A DNA stretch of 64,000 nucleotides from Ananas comosus. Its lineage: Eukaryota > Streptophyta > Magnoliopsida > Poales > Bromeliaceae. The translations under genes and the position numbers were made by a program. The stretch is from the NCBI RefSeq assembly GCF_001540865.1, contig NW_017893458.1:1-64000 (forward strand), in the 5' to 3' direction. Within the stretch, counting starts at the first letter, position 1; each line of letters begins with the position of its first letter. Shown in pieces: positions 23,451-37,200 of this stretch. Under the pieces are notes generated by a model. That model searched no databases and had not been told where the DNA came from. It worked only from the letters and a program-made list of their open reading frames with translations.

Positions 23451-23682
23451 CTCTAGTGCAGATTTTGCACTGCTGCTCTCGCGGACCTTTCCTTAATGCA
23501 CCTTACGCATTTTAATCACCTTCGGACTTTCCAAAGCCTACACGCTCGACAATTAGTAGATTCTAAGCGAAGTCTAATCCTCAGATTTCGAGAATTCACT
23601 TTCTTACAGTCGCGTTGTTTCGCAATTGTGGCGGAGTTAGCGGGTTAAGGTGATTAACCAAGTTGTTGTGTTTCAGGAGCCA

Positions 23683-25041
23683 ATGGCACCAAGGAGACAC
23701 TACGTGTGTAGATCCGTTCCGGCACCACCTCCCGTGGTGCCAGAGCAGGCTGGACCTCCGGTGGTGCCAGAGCCTGCTGGGCCTAGCGAGGTGCAGGAGT
23801 TACGAGTGCAAGTAACTGAGCTAACCAGTCAGGTCAAGCGGCTCCAGGAACTTTTGGAGCGGCAGGTGGCGGCGGCGGCTGCGACGGCAGTTGAAGGCCG
23901 TGGTCCGCCCGTGCCCTCGGCTCGCGCGCCTAATGCGGCTGAGGGTATGGGCATTGCGGCAGCTCCGGCAGCGACGCATCCCCCGCCAGCAAGTGTTCCT
24001 CCGGCAGCTTCGGGTTCGGCGATACCCGATGCGGCGGCCGAGGAAATGGAGCGAGAGCGTTCGTTGACGGCTCTTATAAGATTCAAGAAGTTCAACCCAC
24101 CAATCTTTGAAGGGGAGAAAGTGGAGCCGTCGATGGTGGAGTCATGGATTGACTCAATGGAGACACTTTTTTGAGGATATCTATACCTCGGAGAAAGACA
24201 ATGTGTATCTCGCCACCCATTGCCTTGGGAAAGTGGCGAAAGTGTGGTGGAAGCGGGTGAAGCGAGATTGGCTTTCTGACCTTCCACCTATGTTATAGGA
24301 GGAGTTTAAGAGGGCGATGTTCGCAAATTACTTCCTCGACACGGTGAAGCGAAAACTGCAGGAGAAGTTTCGCAAGTTGAGGCAGGGGGATCGCTCGGTA
24401 GCGGACTACGAGCAAGAATTCTCCCACATCATAGATTGTGTCCCGGAGGTTGTTCGAGATGACCGGGACCGGGCCGATTGGTTCTTGCGAGGACTTCAGC
24501 CGAGGATTTATAAGGCCGTGCAAATATTCAAGCTCACAACCTTTGCTGAGGTTTTTGATCGAGCATTGTGGGCGGAGCATGGTGATGCCCACGTGCGAGA
24601 GAAGCGCGGGCGTCCGAGAAGGACAAGGGGAAGAAACGACCTTGCGGTAGCTCGGGGGGACAGTCAAGTTCCAAAAAGCCTCCGAAGTACCCGAGTAGGC
24701 AGTCCGAGAGCCAGGGACCCGTGCGATGTGTAATCTGCGGTGGGGAGCATCGCGCAAGAAACTGTGAGCATAAGGCGAGATGGTGCTTCATGTGTGGTCA
24801 GGCGGGTCATATTAGCCGTCAGTGCCCAGAGGGATTGTCGCCTGCCTCGACTGTAGCATCCGCCCCGGCGGCTCCGAGGCAGTTTGGTAGAGTTCCACCT
24901 GCTGCCATATCCACGGGACGTGCGATGGCGCCGCATCAGCTTGAGGTGACCCGGTCGGCTCCGAGTGGTCGAGTGTTTGCCGGTCAAGCGGAGCGACCTG
25001 CTGAGGTCGAGGAGCGTGACATCGTGCCAGATATGAGTTAA
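23683..25041 (+). pseudogene. Gag of a non-autonomous gypsy, frameshifted
   Basis: Starts [17 protein letters not shown]. It has a heptad-like stretch ([15 protein letters not shown]), the capsid region with [13 protein letters not shown] and [17 protein letters not shown], and two zinc knuckles near the C-terminus ([27 protein letters not shown]). Damage: an extra T in a T run near 24170 shifts the frame, TAG replaces W near 24296, and another shift lies near 24610. The end is [21 protein letters not shown]. Autonomous relatives continue at this point into protease (DIVAGMVLI), so pol is missing from the exact start of protease. Confidence 0.88.
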
Positions 25042-25975
25042 TTAAAGCAATCATACGCTTCTGCATGATGTAGACTTAAGAAATTTCATGCATTTACCTT
25101 GTAGTCGTTCGCTACTATTTGTGCATTGGTATAGTAGGGACCAAGTGAACGGGTTGGTGTAGATACGCGAGCATAGTTATGTGGTGAGTGTATTGCCTGC
25201 TGAAGCAAGTAGAGAGCTAGATAGCACTAGCAAAATGCTGGTGAAGATTGTTGGACGAAAAGTGAGACTCGTAGTAGAGCGATCGGTTAGTGGCCAAGTA
25301 TAGGCACATGGACCTAGTAGTGCCTCAAATTGAGGTGGGCGAATCGTGCCCGTGTGGCCGGTGTGCATAGGCAGGGTTGCCTAATGCTGGACTTAGAGCA
25401 CGGCGTATAGAGCGCTCGAGTGTAGATACTCGTAGAGTGCGGATTTGATTCAGCCGAGAGAGTGTAATGGCAGTATCACTTCAGCATTGCTAAGTGTGAA
25501 GTGAGCCATGGAACTCGTAAGGCTGGCGGCTCGCACTAGGTGCTTAGGAGCCGATAGTGGTACTTATAGCTCGATAGAGTATGTCGTGTAGGACGACGAC
25601 GGTGGGTATCGTTTGGGGACGATCCGTGCTTGGACCATTTGTGGACTGTGGAGCCTGGGCCCTTTGGGCAGGCGCAGTTAGCTGTGAGTGATAGCGGCTC
25701 GGTACCTACGGGTAGGGCAGAATTTTGGTCAGGATGGTAGTCCGAGCTTAGACCCGGGAGCGTGGAATGCCACGTATTGGATCGCGAGATTGATGAGATA
25801 CCGAGAGTTTGATTATGACCCAACTCGAGGACTTGACGTGGTTGGGGGTCATGGTTGCTCCTGTTTGGAGTGTGTGCGAATTCTCCAATGAGAATTTCGC
25901 CCAATGATGATTGCGTCTACGATCCGAGCGAGAGATGCTATGCGTAGTTGCGATAGGTTTAGGCGCTAGGCCTAT
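25042..25975 (+). other. Non-coding tail of the gag-only element
   Basis: No protein homology is seen. The sequence is collinear with the reverse complement of 37735-38655 in the intron element, including TTAATTAAAGCAA, GCATGATGTAGACTTAAG and GGTACCTACGGGTAGGGC. Confidence 0.75.
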
Positions 25976-26200
25976 CGTTTTGTGCTATCGAGTTTTATGC
26001 TGTTAAATCTACCTATAAATATAGGGCATGTTTTTTTAATTAAAATATGAGTTAAAATTTAAAAATTAAATATATAATTTTAAATTTTAATTTAAACCTA
26101 AATTAAAAATTAAAATTTAATCAAGCATTTCGAATCTAACTTATGAATTTGAATTTAAATTAAATTTTAATTTATATAAAGTTTTATTCAAATTTTATTT
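25976..26200. other. AT-rich sequence before the gap
   Basis: Simple AAATTTAAA-type DNA. Nothing recognisable. Confidence 0.6.
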
Positions 26201-26225
26201 NNNNNNNNNNNNNNNNNNNNNNNNN
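26201..26225. other. Assembly gap
   Basis: 25 Ns. The true gap length is unknown. Confidence 0.99.
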
Positions 26226-26540
26226 GCATGTAACTCCATGCATATAACATAATAAAAGAAATAAAACTAAATGAATCCCCAAAACTACTACCTTCTCATC
26301 TCCCAAAACTGCTCCTCTCTCACCTCCCAAATACAAAATAGTGGTATGCATGTAATAAAAGCTAGCAATGACCTCTTAGTTATCAAACTTCAAATAAATA
26401 ATGGTATGCATGTAATAAAAGCCAAGACCTCTTGGTTATTAAAGCTTCGTTGATAGCCTAAAGGAGGATAGAAAGCTTTGCTTTAGAAAGTGAGTCTTTT
26501 TATTATTATCATAGCCAATAGCATCCCAAAATTCCTGAAC

Positions 26541-27329
26541 TCTTCCTAATTTTATTTATTTATATAAAAGGAAAGAGACTGTTCTTGGTCTAAGGCCCTC
26601 TTTTATCCTCTTTCGAGAAGACCATAGATGATATTAGGAGATTTTTTCGATACAGAATGGCAAAATGGAGTCATCGGATAAAACTTTCGAATTGTCTAAT
26701 TGAAGCTGCTAATGCAGATTCCTCTCCTTCTATGTCGGATGAATATGTATTATTTCTCTCTCTCTTTTTTTTTTATTGCATATTACTGTTCATGAATAAG
26801 TCATTTGAGTTAAACAAAATTGATGGAGTAAAATTATAAAAAAAACTGATTAAATTAGTATTTACATCAACAAACTAACATAATATATAGATTGTTAGCT
26901 TATAGATATATGAAAAGTGGGCTTTTACAATTTAACGGTAGTTAAAAACTAACTATTATTATTTTTAAATTTATTTGTATGACTATCATATATTCCTTCA
27001 TATTTTTTCTTTTATTTTTTTACATTTCGTGCTAATTCTTTGATGGCATGACAATTTGAATGTCCATAACAAATGCAATAATAATTAATTTTTAAGAGAA
27101 ATCTAATTTGAATTAGAAAAGATAATAGGATTGATAAATATCTTTATATGATTAGTTAAGTGTGAATTTGAACCTCTTTAGTTTTTTTTTATTATTTATT
27201 ACCCTTCATAATATTTTAAATATTTTTTCTATTTTTTTTTAACGTTTTTATTTGTTTGTTAAATCTATACACTATAAATTTTTACTAAAAAATTTCTACC
27301 CGCCGCGTCCCGCGCGGGTCCTACGCTAG
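26541..27329 (+). mobile_element. Helitron-like element, 3' end just upstream of the fibrillin gene
   Basis: The right end has a GC palindrome CCCGCGCGGG (27309-27318), a 7-nt spacer and CTAG (27326-27329) followed by T, the standard Helitron 3' terminus and insertion context. The body is AT-rich without RepHel coding sequence, so it would be non-autonomous. The left end is tentative: TCTTCCTAATTTTATTTATT at about 26541, followed by a TATATAAAAGGAAAG motif common near Helitron 5' ends. The sequence from 26226 to 26540 has two copies of GGTATGCATGTAATAAAAGC and no gene. Confidence 0.6.
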
Positions 27330-27443
27330 TAATAATAATTTGCCTTACTCCTCCCCGTTCCCCAGAGCAGAGTCGTTCGTAGAAGAAACATAATCCAGAG
27401 TTAGGTTTAGGGTTTCGGCCTTCCGAACTCCGAGCTCATATTA
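27330..27443 (+). promoter_or_regulatory. Proximal promoter and 5' leader of the fibrillin gene
   Basis: Only about 114 bp of apparently host sequence separates the Helitron-like CTAG end from the ATG. It includes TTAGGTTTAGGGTTTCGG, a telo-box-like motif typical of plant housekeeping and plastid-protein gene leaders. No clear TATA box is visible in this short stretch. Confidence 0.45.
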
Positions 27444-27668
27444 ATGGCGACGGTTCTCGGGAATGCGATCTTCCACCCTCTCCTCCTCACCCCTCCCTCC
27501 GTCCCCTTTGGCGAGAGCCGCCGCGGCGTTGCTGCTTTCGGCCGCAGGGGGCTCGGCGGCGCTCGGTGGCGGGCCATGGTGCAGCAGCAGCAGACGTTCC
27601 AGGGCCCCGCCGCCAGCTACGCTCGGGAGATGGAGCGGCTTTCCGCCAAGGAAGCGCTTCTCCTCGCC
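27444..27668 (+). CDS. PAP13: Fibrillin exon 1 (residues 1-75)
   Basis: GC-rich exon with the transit peptide and start of the mature protein. It ends KEALLLA in phase 0 before GTGAAT. The ATG follows TTA in ATTAATGGCG, and no upstream in-frame ATG is visible in the leader. Confidence 0.9.
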
Positions 27669-27673
27669 GTGAA

Positions 27674-27710
<37 letters not shown>

Positions 27711-28768
27711 GGGTGGATCGAAGAAGGGATTTTCGAGTTTTTTTTATTTGATCTTGTGATTCATTCTTACGGAAACATTGGTATATCTTTGATGAATCTA
27801 GAATTATTTTGGAAAAGATGTTCACTGTTTAATTGAAATGCATCTATATTTTTTAATGACCAGTTGTTCTTCTGGTGTGTTTCCACGAATTTAAGTAGGT
27901 GCCCCACTCTTCTAGTGCCAGGGAATCGGTGGTTCTCCTCGCCGCCTCAACACCAAAATTGATGCAAGAGATTTTGCATTCTGATTGAATCTTATGGCAC
28001 ATTCTTCACTCTCTTAGCTAATTGTGGGAATATCTTTGATAATTTTGTAACTAACTATCACGTGAAAGGTGTTCAATGTCTAGCGAGCTGTGCGGGCATT
28101 TCTTGATACTTATTTAGTTTGTTGTGAGAGATAATTGAGAATGTATGAAGTCTTTATCTCAATCATATTTACCGGTTTGAATTGTATATATATATATATA
28201 TACAGAATTAGGCTACTATAGTATCTATAGTACCAGCTCCGGTACTATAGTCTTGTTTTTGATCTTAGGGTGTTCAAATTAACGATCCACACCGTTAAAT
28301 ATGATCTAGGTTATATCAAGTTCTTAGGAATAAAATTTTAGTTTTTTTCGATATCGTTTATTTAGTAAATAAATTATGTCAAAATGGACGGTGGAAATTG
28401 AATAATCTTTAAAATTTGAGTATTGGACTTTTAAATTCAAGATCAAGAATGTTAACCTTAATCTAGATAGTTTAAAGTATTTTCTATCAAAATTTGAAGA
28501 AATTTAGAATCTTCTACACTGTTAAACTCCAAACTTGCCATAGTAGCCATTGAAAATTGATAATTTTGAAATGGTTTGATCATAAAGTAAACTATGTCGA
28601 AAAAATATAAAATTTTATTTCTAAAAACTTTAAATACCCTAGATCAGTTTTAATGGTGTGGATCGTTGATTTGAACACCCTAAGATCGAAAATGGGACTA
28701 TAGTACTAGAGCCCCGGTACTATAGATAGTATAGGAGACTAGCTCTATATATATATATATATATCTAG

Positions 28769-28807
<39 letters not shown>

Positions 28808-31800
28808 GGTTAAAAGAAGCTGGGTTTCGTGTTTACTTTGACTTTTCAGCAATGTGGTCCCTTTTTGATCTTGCTTCTGTTTAGAATCCTGAAGAAGTGT
28901 AAAGCTTCACAGCTTTCCAAATTTTGTTAAACTTGTTATGAATTCTAGAGTAGTTGGATTTCTTTTATCTAATCCCGATCTTCAGGCTATCCTTACCATT
29001 AGAACTTAGGATGCTTTGCAATTTTCCATTTTTCAGTTCAAGGATGCTGGGGGATTCCAATCCTTGGTCAGTGGCAAGACTACGGAGATGCAGAAGATTG
29101 ACATCAATGAGAGAATTGTTGGTCTTGAAAGGCTCAATCCAACTCCTCGTCCTACAACGTATTGGTCTATTTGTGCCTTCACATTTATGATTCACAATCA
29201 TTAAAAACTAGCCTTTTGTTATGGGAAATGAGTGAGAACATTTTAGATAGTTGTATTCTTACCCCTCATCATCAGCCTTCCCTGTTCCATTCATTTATGC
29301 CTCCTTTGGTATTGTTGCTGCCTCTTTATATTCTAAAAATTCCAATGTGGCAAAGTGTATGGTCCTATGAGGGTTGATTGCAGTCCTTACATTTATAGCG
29401 TTTGTTTGGAAAACATAAAAAGGAGTAGCAACTTTTTTCCTGTTTGATTTCTTTGAAGATATCATTTTGCATTCAGCCCAGGTGTGTCGCAAGCCTACCA
29501 AACAATGATAACAGAATAAAAGTCCATTTGCCAGGGAATCCAATCATATGGACTTTGCGCTTAAAACAGAAAAAGGCAACAATGCCAAGGGGACCTTAAT
29601 TTTATTGGACTTTTATGATCTTAATAGTATAATTTACATGGAGGCATTTGTGTGTCTTCCCTTTTCAGGTCACCCTTTCTAGAAGGCCGATGGAACTTTG
29701 AATGGTTTGGTGCCGGTAGCCCTGGATCATTTGCTGCGAGATTTCTGTTTGAGTAGGTATCTCCTTCTAAATGCTACTGCATAGGTAATTTGAAACAAGT
29801 GTAATAAGTGAACTGTTCCTATTTCTTGATTTGCTATTTATCTGACATTGTATTTAATCACAAAAAATAGTGTGCCCGAGAGATGCTTATGGCTACTAGT
29901 AGTAATGTAGTTAGTGAGGTGGATCACATGAACATACTGAATTGATTTAAACAGATAAGAGTGAATGGTAGAATAATACTTATGCAACCATGTTTCTCTT
30001 CATAGGAGATCACCTACAACTTTGGCATACTTGTTGGGACTTGACATGCTGATTAAGGATGGATATTCAAAGGTTACAGCAAACCTTAAGTTCCTAAATA
30101 CGGTAATCACATTAAAACGGATTATTTGTTGCTGTCAAATGCTTTAAATATTTTAAAGAGAGTTCCTTTGAATGTAGTATGCTTATAGATGCATAAGCTT
30201 TTTTGAATAGTTTTCTTGTTGCATGTGTGTATTTGTGAGTTTTTCAGATGATCCTTTTATTGTATGTTAACATTTTATAAACTGCATACTGTTCCAATGA
30301 TAGATCTAAAAGGATATGGGAGAAAATAGCTTGAATATATCAGTTGGGAACATAATAAATAAGACTTGGTTGGAAAATTAAGCTTGTTACATGTTCTATA
30401 AGTTGATGATAAATTGATGATTGAAGTCATATATCCAACATTTCATCCTTTTTATTTACCGAGTTGCCTGCTTCCTTTCATTCTAGTTTGTATGTACAAT
30501 TTTCTAGATTCCACTCAGTAGAAAATTATTTTGCAAGGTGAACATTCTGCTATTTTACTAAGAATTGCTAACCATAAACAGTGATAATGGTAAAGTTTTC
30601 TACCCTTATATAGTCTTTACTTGCTATTGATTGAAGCTTCTCTGGTGGCATCTTCATATACAGATAGAAAGCAAGTTCCTGCTAACCACAAGATTGTCCG
30701 TGGAGGGCCCTATGAGAATGAAGGAAGAATATGTTGAAGGGCTTCTAGAAACGCCCACAGTTAGTGAACAGGCTATCCCTGAGCAGCTGAAGAGCATAGT
30801 AGGGCAAGCAACTGGAACTTTGCAGCAACTTCCAGCCCTTATAAAGGATGCATTTGCAAACGGGCTTAAGTTACCACTCAGTAAGAAATTTCTGCTCAAA
30901 CTCACTAACTGGATTATTTTAATTCTAAAGATTCTGAAAAAGTTAAAAGCATTGTGTGTATTTTGATTATGTGGGCTGCTTCTGTGTTTAACGAGCATGC
31001 AGAAAAGTTATGTAAATATATTGAGCTGATGACTTACTTTTTGCTTGTAGCTAAAACAGCTGCAAGAATTGTTTAACCACCTGGTGCTTTCTGCTGTTAG
31101 TGCCAATTGTCACACATTATGGGGTGGTTAGGTATAGGATAAATGGGAAATGCTTTTGAGTCCCCCATATGAGTACTGCCTATCATTGCTAATGTGCTGT
31201 CTGCACAACAATGTGTGTGACACATTAGCATGCCAGTAGATTAGTAATCTACAGAGGGCATTCTGAAGTATCTGTAGCAGTACTCTTTGTAAACACCTAC
31301 CTTACCGGTCTTTGGTAAGTCCTTATTTCATTTCTTTGTTAAAACATTTTGGATTGTCATGAAGACACTGATCCAATACTGGATTTCACCTTACGGCTTT
31401 GTTTTTATTTTTGCTTTTTCACGAACTAAAAAATTAGTCTGAGCATGACGAACTCTCAAATTAGTATGTTTGGAAATAAACCTTCAGTTAGTCTGAGCAT
31501 GATGAACTCTCAATTTAGATGTTCCTTAAGGGAAGTTAAAAGAAAATTTTAAAATTACTAATCAATTGTCCTATAGCTATTCTATTTCCAGCTTTTTATA
31601 TTGTGGGGAGTGCCTTGTTGGTTTCTCAAATCTACAAGTTGTCCTATAGCTATTCCTTGACTTTAAAATCGAAATCATCTTAGTTTCTTATTTTTATTAA
31701 CTTAGACAATTAAATACAGGTACCAATAAAGAAAAATGATTGAAAGAAGCTCCAAATTAGAGAGTGATGTAATACCGGTATAGAGGGACAGAGTCCTTTT

Positions 31801-32420
31801 GGATTTGCTTCAGAGAGAGATCAGAATAGGCATGGTTAAAAATAGTGAGAATATATAGGATTGCTGCAAGGCCTAGCTCCAAGCTTGAGCAGTATGAGGG
31901 GTGCCCTGTCGCACATGGCTCGTTTGTTAAATACAAGCTTGACAAATAAGATAATCATTATAATAAATAAAATATCTTCTGTGTTCCACAATTTTTCATG
32001 TTCCCTGGAGTTAAGGGTTATTGTGGAAAGCTTTTTTCACATCTTTTTGTATATTCCCTGCCATTATTGTGTTACTCTGATGATTTAATTTATCCTCCTC
32101 CGAGGATTCTTACTACTTTGTGCGTGTCAATCCTCCATTGGACGTTCTTCTGGTTGCTATCAATGAAGGATCTTGGTGGATTTTGAACATTGTTTTCTTT
32201 TGAAAGTCGTGTTTGTGGAGAATTGTGTTGAATGGTGTCGTGTTAGATGGAATAACCTTAAACTCTTTTCCTTTTATTTTACAGATGGAACTTTCCAGAG
32301 ATTTTTCATGATTTCTTATTTAGATGAGGAAATACTGGTATGTTACTTTCTCTACTCATTATGCAAGGGCTGATATTTTAATTTTAGCTCATGTATGTTT
32401 CTAAAATTATCAAGGCAAAC

Positions 32421-32465
<45 letters not shown>

Positions 32466-34252
32466 AGAGAGAGATAGGTAGCATGCTACCTACTTTGTTC
32501 AGTTTTTTAAAAAATGAACTCAGCTGGAAATGTGAAGCAGCTAGGCTTCGAATTTGGGATCTTGGGTACTAACCATCAAGCCATTTGCTATTTGCTCTAA
32601 GGACAATCGATAAGTGAAGGAATCTTAGTTCTGAGACGAATTGCGTTTAAAAAACTATACAATTAGGCTTCGGTTCTTATTAGATTAGGGTATACTAGTT
32701 AAATTGAGAATTCATGCCTATTATATTAGGGCTAATTTTTAGTATTGTTTTAAATTGGAGATTCCTTTTCAGATTATGGGGTATTGGATTGATATAATTG
32801 TAATTTTGAATGAAAATCAAGTTTGTTGAGAGTAAAAATATTGGTCTGGCCATCAACTAGCATAATGCCAAGGAAATTCACCATCTAGCTGTAGGCTAGA
32901 TCTTGGGTATTTCTACAGAAGTTATACTCCTGATCATTTCAGAGGGAATTCGTTTTCAAGAATTTAAGTGTTTACCTACCTTCATGATGGATGGCAAAAT
33001 TATAAAAGGAAGTGCCTTCTTCCCTTGGAATTAGGAAACATTTGATATGTGCATTAATTCTAATCAAACAGCCACTTTTGGTATCAACTAGCTAGTCCGT
33101 AATCAGTGGCGGATCTATAGCCACCTCAGCGACCCCACTGAGGTAGCCAAAGAAAGGCCTTTATGGCCTTTCTTTTGTCATGTTGGCCCCACTTTGGGGT
33201 CAACTTTGATCCTAAAGTGCGGTCAACAAGTAGGATAATTTATTTACTATTTACTTTTTTAATTATAATTTCTTTTTGTTTCGGAATAGTAGTTGGTTTG
33301 TGATGTTACAATATGAAAAAATATCCTTAGTATATTAATTATTTTTAATTAGTCGTATTTGGTTATTTTAATATATAAATAGTGGTTGTTTTGATGTGTT
33401 ACAATATATAAAAATATATTTAGTATATTAATTAACTTTAGTTAGTTGTATTTTGTGAAACGTAATTATTGATTTATTTTTCTATTCTTGTTGGCTATTG
33501 CCTATTGGCATATGATTAATTTTATGTGGTTTATAAGAAATTATTTTATTTATCACTAATTTTTGCTAATACATATATAAAAAAAAGATTTGAGGGTGTT
33601 ACGAATAAGGCTATCATACATTGTTTCCAGAATATGAAAATAAGTTGAGAATAACCGTAAATAGCAATGATATATATTTTTTGTTTATACATTATTTGTC
33701 ACGCTCCAGGACCGCCAGTTTGGCCGGTTCGGGCGCGTCGAACAGACGCCGGACGGACAGCACCTCCCCTGTCCGCCCAAGGCTCAAAACAAACAAGATC
33801 ATGCATACAAGTTGCCCAGAAAAAACTTGACATCCATACATGATCAATGCAAGCGAGAAACGAGAGCACAACCAGTGCTAAACATATAAGAGCAAGCATC
33901 ACAAATATAAATAAGTGAACGAAAGAGAGATTTCTAACTATTACATCCATTCAACCCTTTTTACATTGCATTGATTTACATTTTAAGCTTTCAAAACATA
34001 AACATAAAGTTTATAATCTTTCCAAAACACCTCACCAGCTATACATCATCTACGCTCACATACAAAAGGTAGCTCTAATGCATAATGGAAAGTCACTACA
34101 CTAGGGCGCTACGCCCTTACCGCGATTATCTGCCGGTCCGCTCACGTGTGTACCTGTACCCCAAAACCACACGGGGTGAGAACTATAAAAATGTAGTTCC
34201 CAGTGGGTTCGGCCGCCGACTCTGCCGATCTTCCCACTAGGTCTAAGCTGGT

Positions 34253-34285
<33 letters not shown>

Positions 34286-37200
34286 AATGAAACTGCAACT
34301 ATGCTCTACTATGCCATCAAATGCAAACAATGCATGGAATATCATCTAGCAACAAGCCTACTATCATGCTAGCATGCTTCAACGATGTAATGAATACAAA
34401 TACGACACAGTTATGCAATCCACTAATATATACTATGTCTAATCAGGGTATGAATGCAAATCCACTTATGCTATTCATGTCATTACCCAATCCACTAGGC
34501 TACCCCGCCTAAGATCTCAAATCTCATAGGTACTTACACCACAATCTAGTAGGTGAAGAGGTGAAGAGCTACCCCGCTCTTCGCCCCGACTGATATCTCA
34601 CATCTCATAGGTGAAGAGCTACCCCGCTCTTATCTCACCCGTCTCACATCTCAAAGGTCATAGATGAAGAGCTACCCCGCTCTAATCTCATAGATAATGA
34701 GCTGCCCCGCTTAATCTCATAGGGGAAAGGCTACCCTGCCCTTCACCCCAACTCACGTCCTAGTCCAATGGTTGAGGAGCTACCCCGCTCGTATCCCACC
34801 CGATGAGCTACCCTGCTCGTGTGACAACTCCGGAGTGCACTGCTTGTGTGGAGCGACCACCACAAGCTCAAAACAGACTATGTGAGTATGATCCAATCCG
34901 CGCCAATTGAGGATATCCTGTCAACTAGGTTAACAAACACTCGAAAGTCCACCTATCCCTAGGTCCATGTCAAGTGTCTCAACCATACTAATTAAATCAC
35001 ACTAGGGAATCCAACTATCCCTAAGTTCAATGCTGTAGTATACAATTATCATGCAATGTATCATAACTAGGGAAACTCAACTAATCCCTATGTTCCATGC
35101 CATGTGTTTCTTTACACTATGTTCAAGTACCACTCATCTAGGTATTATTAACTCTAGGTTCAACAATCCTAGGTTCACATCCGACCTATGTTTTAATAAC
35201 ACTAGGTTCATATGCCACCTGTGTTCTCTAAACTAGGTTTTCATGCAATATGCCACAACTAGGTTCCGATGCCACTCGTCATGTATTTAACATTATCTAC
35301 ATGCCACTCGTCCAAGTTATAAATGTTTTCTATACATTAGTTCACATGTCACTAGTTTTCATCATCAAGTCCAAGTTCTCTATTCTCTTATCATCATAGG
35401 ATCTCATGTCACAATCCTAATCTTCATGCATTCTAGATTTAGGTGTCAAGTCAATAATACTACACAACTAGATATGCATGCAAGGAAAGTAGAAATGTAA
35501 TAATACATACATCCTACAATGCATAAAAACCATATGTGCTATATGACCATAAATCTAACTCGGACATAGAAGGAAGCCCGATTGCTTCGGATGGACACCC
35601 CCCACCTTTAGGTGATGCCACGAGCCCACGATTCCGATTTCGCGATTTTAGGAAGCTTTCGCCGCGAGCTGCGGCAATCTATACCTCAACAAGCCTTTTC
35701 TTCAATATCTTTGCACCCGCTCGACGAATCGACGAACCGATTTCGCCAGCGCGTCGGAATACCTAGCAATTAGGTTTACAATCACTCAATTTAGATCATA
35801 ACCCTAGATTTCCCAAAACCTCATTTTGGAGCCCTAGGTGTTCAGCAATGCAAGAATACCTCAAACAAGGTCTTGAATCATGCAATTAACACCTATTTAA
35901 CATCCTAGGGTTCATCTAAAACCATCTTTATAGTATAAGAGTCTAATCCTAGAGATTCCCCATAATTGAGCTTAGAAGCTTACCGCTCCAAGCTTGCTAC
36001 TAGCCAAGGAAGGAGAAGAAGAAGAAGAAATCCCTTCTCTTGATCTTGATCTCCACCAAAATCCTCTCCTCCAACACCTTCTAGAGAGAGGAAGAGCACT
36101 TAGAGAGAGAGAGGGAGATGCTTTTGGTTGCAAATGAGAGAGAGAAGGAGAGAAAAGAGCCCAAACTCTCTTCTATACACTCAGCACATTTGCACAAAGG
36201 CCTCTCAACAAAGTAAGTGTTGCACAGCCCAAACTGGGCCATTTTCGGGTGCTGGGACCGGTCCCAGGTAGTGAGAGACCGGTCCCCGAAGGTCCAGAAA
36301 AACAGCATTCCAGACTTAGCCAAATTTTCAGCTTTTTCAGCTTTCGGAGTCCGTTTTTGCTCGTTTTTGCTCGTTTGACCTCCGATTCTTTTCAAATCGA
36401 ACCGAGACTCTCCAAACATGTTTTCAAGCGTGTTTTCATCATCTTTTCATCCACGCTAATGCCGGATTTAGTTCACGGACTGACATAGCCTTTCGGGTCC
36501 CGTTTGCGCGCCTACGCGCACCAAAACGCCCGAAAGCTTCCGAACTTCACCGAACTTCACCGGGACGATTCAAATGGCTTTCCAACCAAATGTATATCGT
36601 AACCTCATGACTTTAGAAGTCCGGTACCTTACATCCTCCCCTCCTTAAAAGGAGTTTCGTCCTCGAAACTAACTCACTTCAAACCCAGTTCACACCTCAA
36701 CTCGACGTATTGAGCAACATAGGGTTCCAATGCACTTTTCTATCTCGGAGTGGCCTTTTACTTATTGGAATCGTCCAAAGGCCCACTAAGGAGGATGTGA
36801 GCCTAGATTTACTCACATTTGCTAAACGTAACTCCGAAAGTGCATTACGGGCCTCCGACATTCTTGGTGGTAGCGCAAGTCGAAACTCAACGACTCTGCG
36901 CGCTCCAACACCATTCACCCTCTGGCATGCAAGGACTCTTCTTTGCATTTACCTTCCCCCTTCAGGGCATTCTGATTCGATCACCAACATTGCTTAACAG
37001 CAATATGATTGGTGCATCACCCAACCACGAGTGTTCTAACCACATTCGGACCTTCCTCTACTGCGAGATGGCCTACCCCGGCATATCTCAACTCTTAATC
37101 CACAAGAGAGCATTGTCCACAATTCCATGTGGCTATCCGGTATTCAAGTGTCTCCAAGAGACCACTTTCCCTTATCTCTCAATTGCCACTTCTAATCTCA

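Larger units (their letters stand above)
21167..23608 (-). mobile_element. 5' LTR of the minus-strand gypsy element
   Basis: It begins TGTCACGCCCCGAGACC and ends TTCACTTTCTTACA, 2,442 bp. In sense (-) it starts TGTAAGAAAGTG and ends GGGGCGTGACA, followed by the PBS. It contains the conserved hairpin (21626-21648), a GGGACCCCAAATAGGCCATCCC repeat (21955-22035), CT/GA runs (22895-23055) and, near its sense start, many ACCGGTCC palindromes (23150-23450). The 3' LTR partner is absent. Confidence 0.9.
23609..25975 (+). mobile_element. Gag-only gypsy derivative, truncated at both ends
   Basis: The sequence is the same family as the internal region of the 33697-58254 element, in opposite orientation. 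At the left it is cut by the 21167-23608 LTR within its 5' leader (GTTGTTTCGCAATTGTGG). At the right the match stops near 25975 after TTTAGGCGCTAGGCCTA. It encodes gag only. The roughly 930 bp after gag (25042-25975) is shared non-coding sequence. Confidence 0.8.
33697..36633 (-). mobile_element. 3' LTR of the outer gag-only element
   Basis: Contains the hairpin at 34178-34201, a (GATA)n-like run near 34255-34285, a GAGCTACCCCGCTC repeat (34540-34830), and near its sense start CT/GA runs and GACCGGTCCC motifs (36250-36295). Confidence 0.92.

Noticed and set aside
27330..27443. TATA box for the fibrillin gene
   Set aside because: The only AT-rich words are next to the Helitron end and none matches TATAAA at a sensible distance.
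30881..30966. Alternative fibrillin C-terminus by reading through the exon 5 donor
   Set aside because: The donor GTAAGAAAT is strong and exons 6 and 7 complete the conserved domain. The read-through has no conserved sequence.
34540..34830. CRISPR-like regularly spaced GAGCTACCCCGCTC repeats
   Set aside because: Units and spacers are irregular, the tract lies in a plant LTR and is duplicated in the partner LTR. It is a minisatellite.
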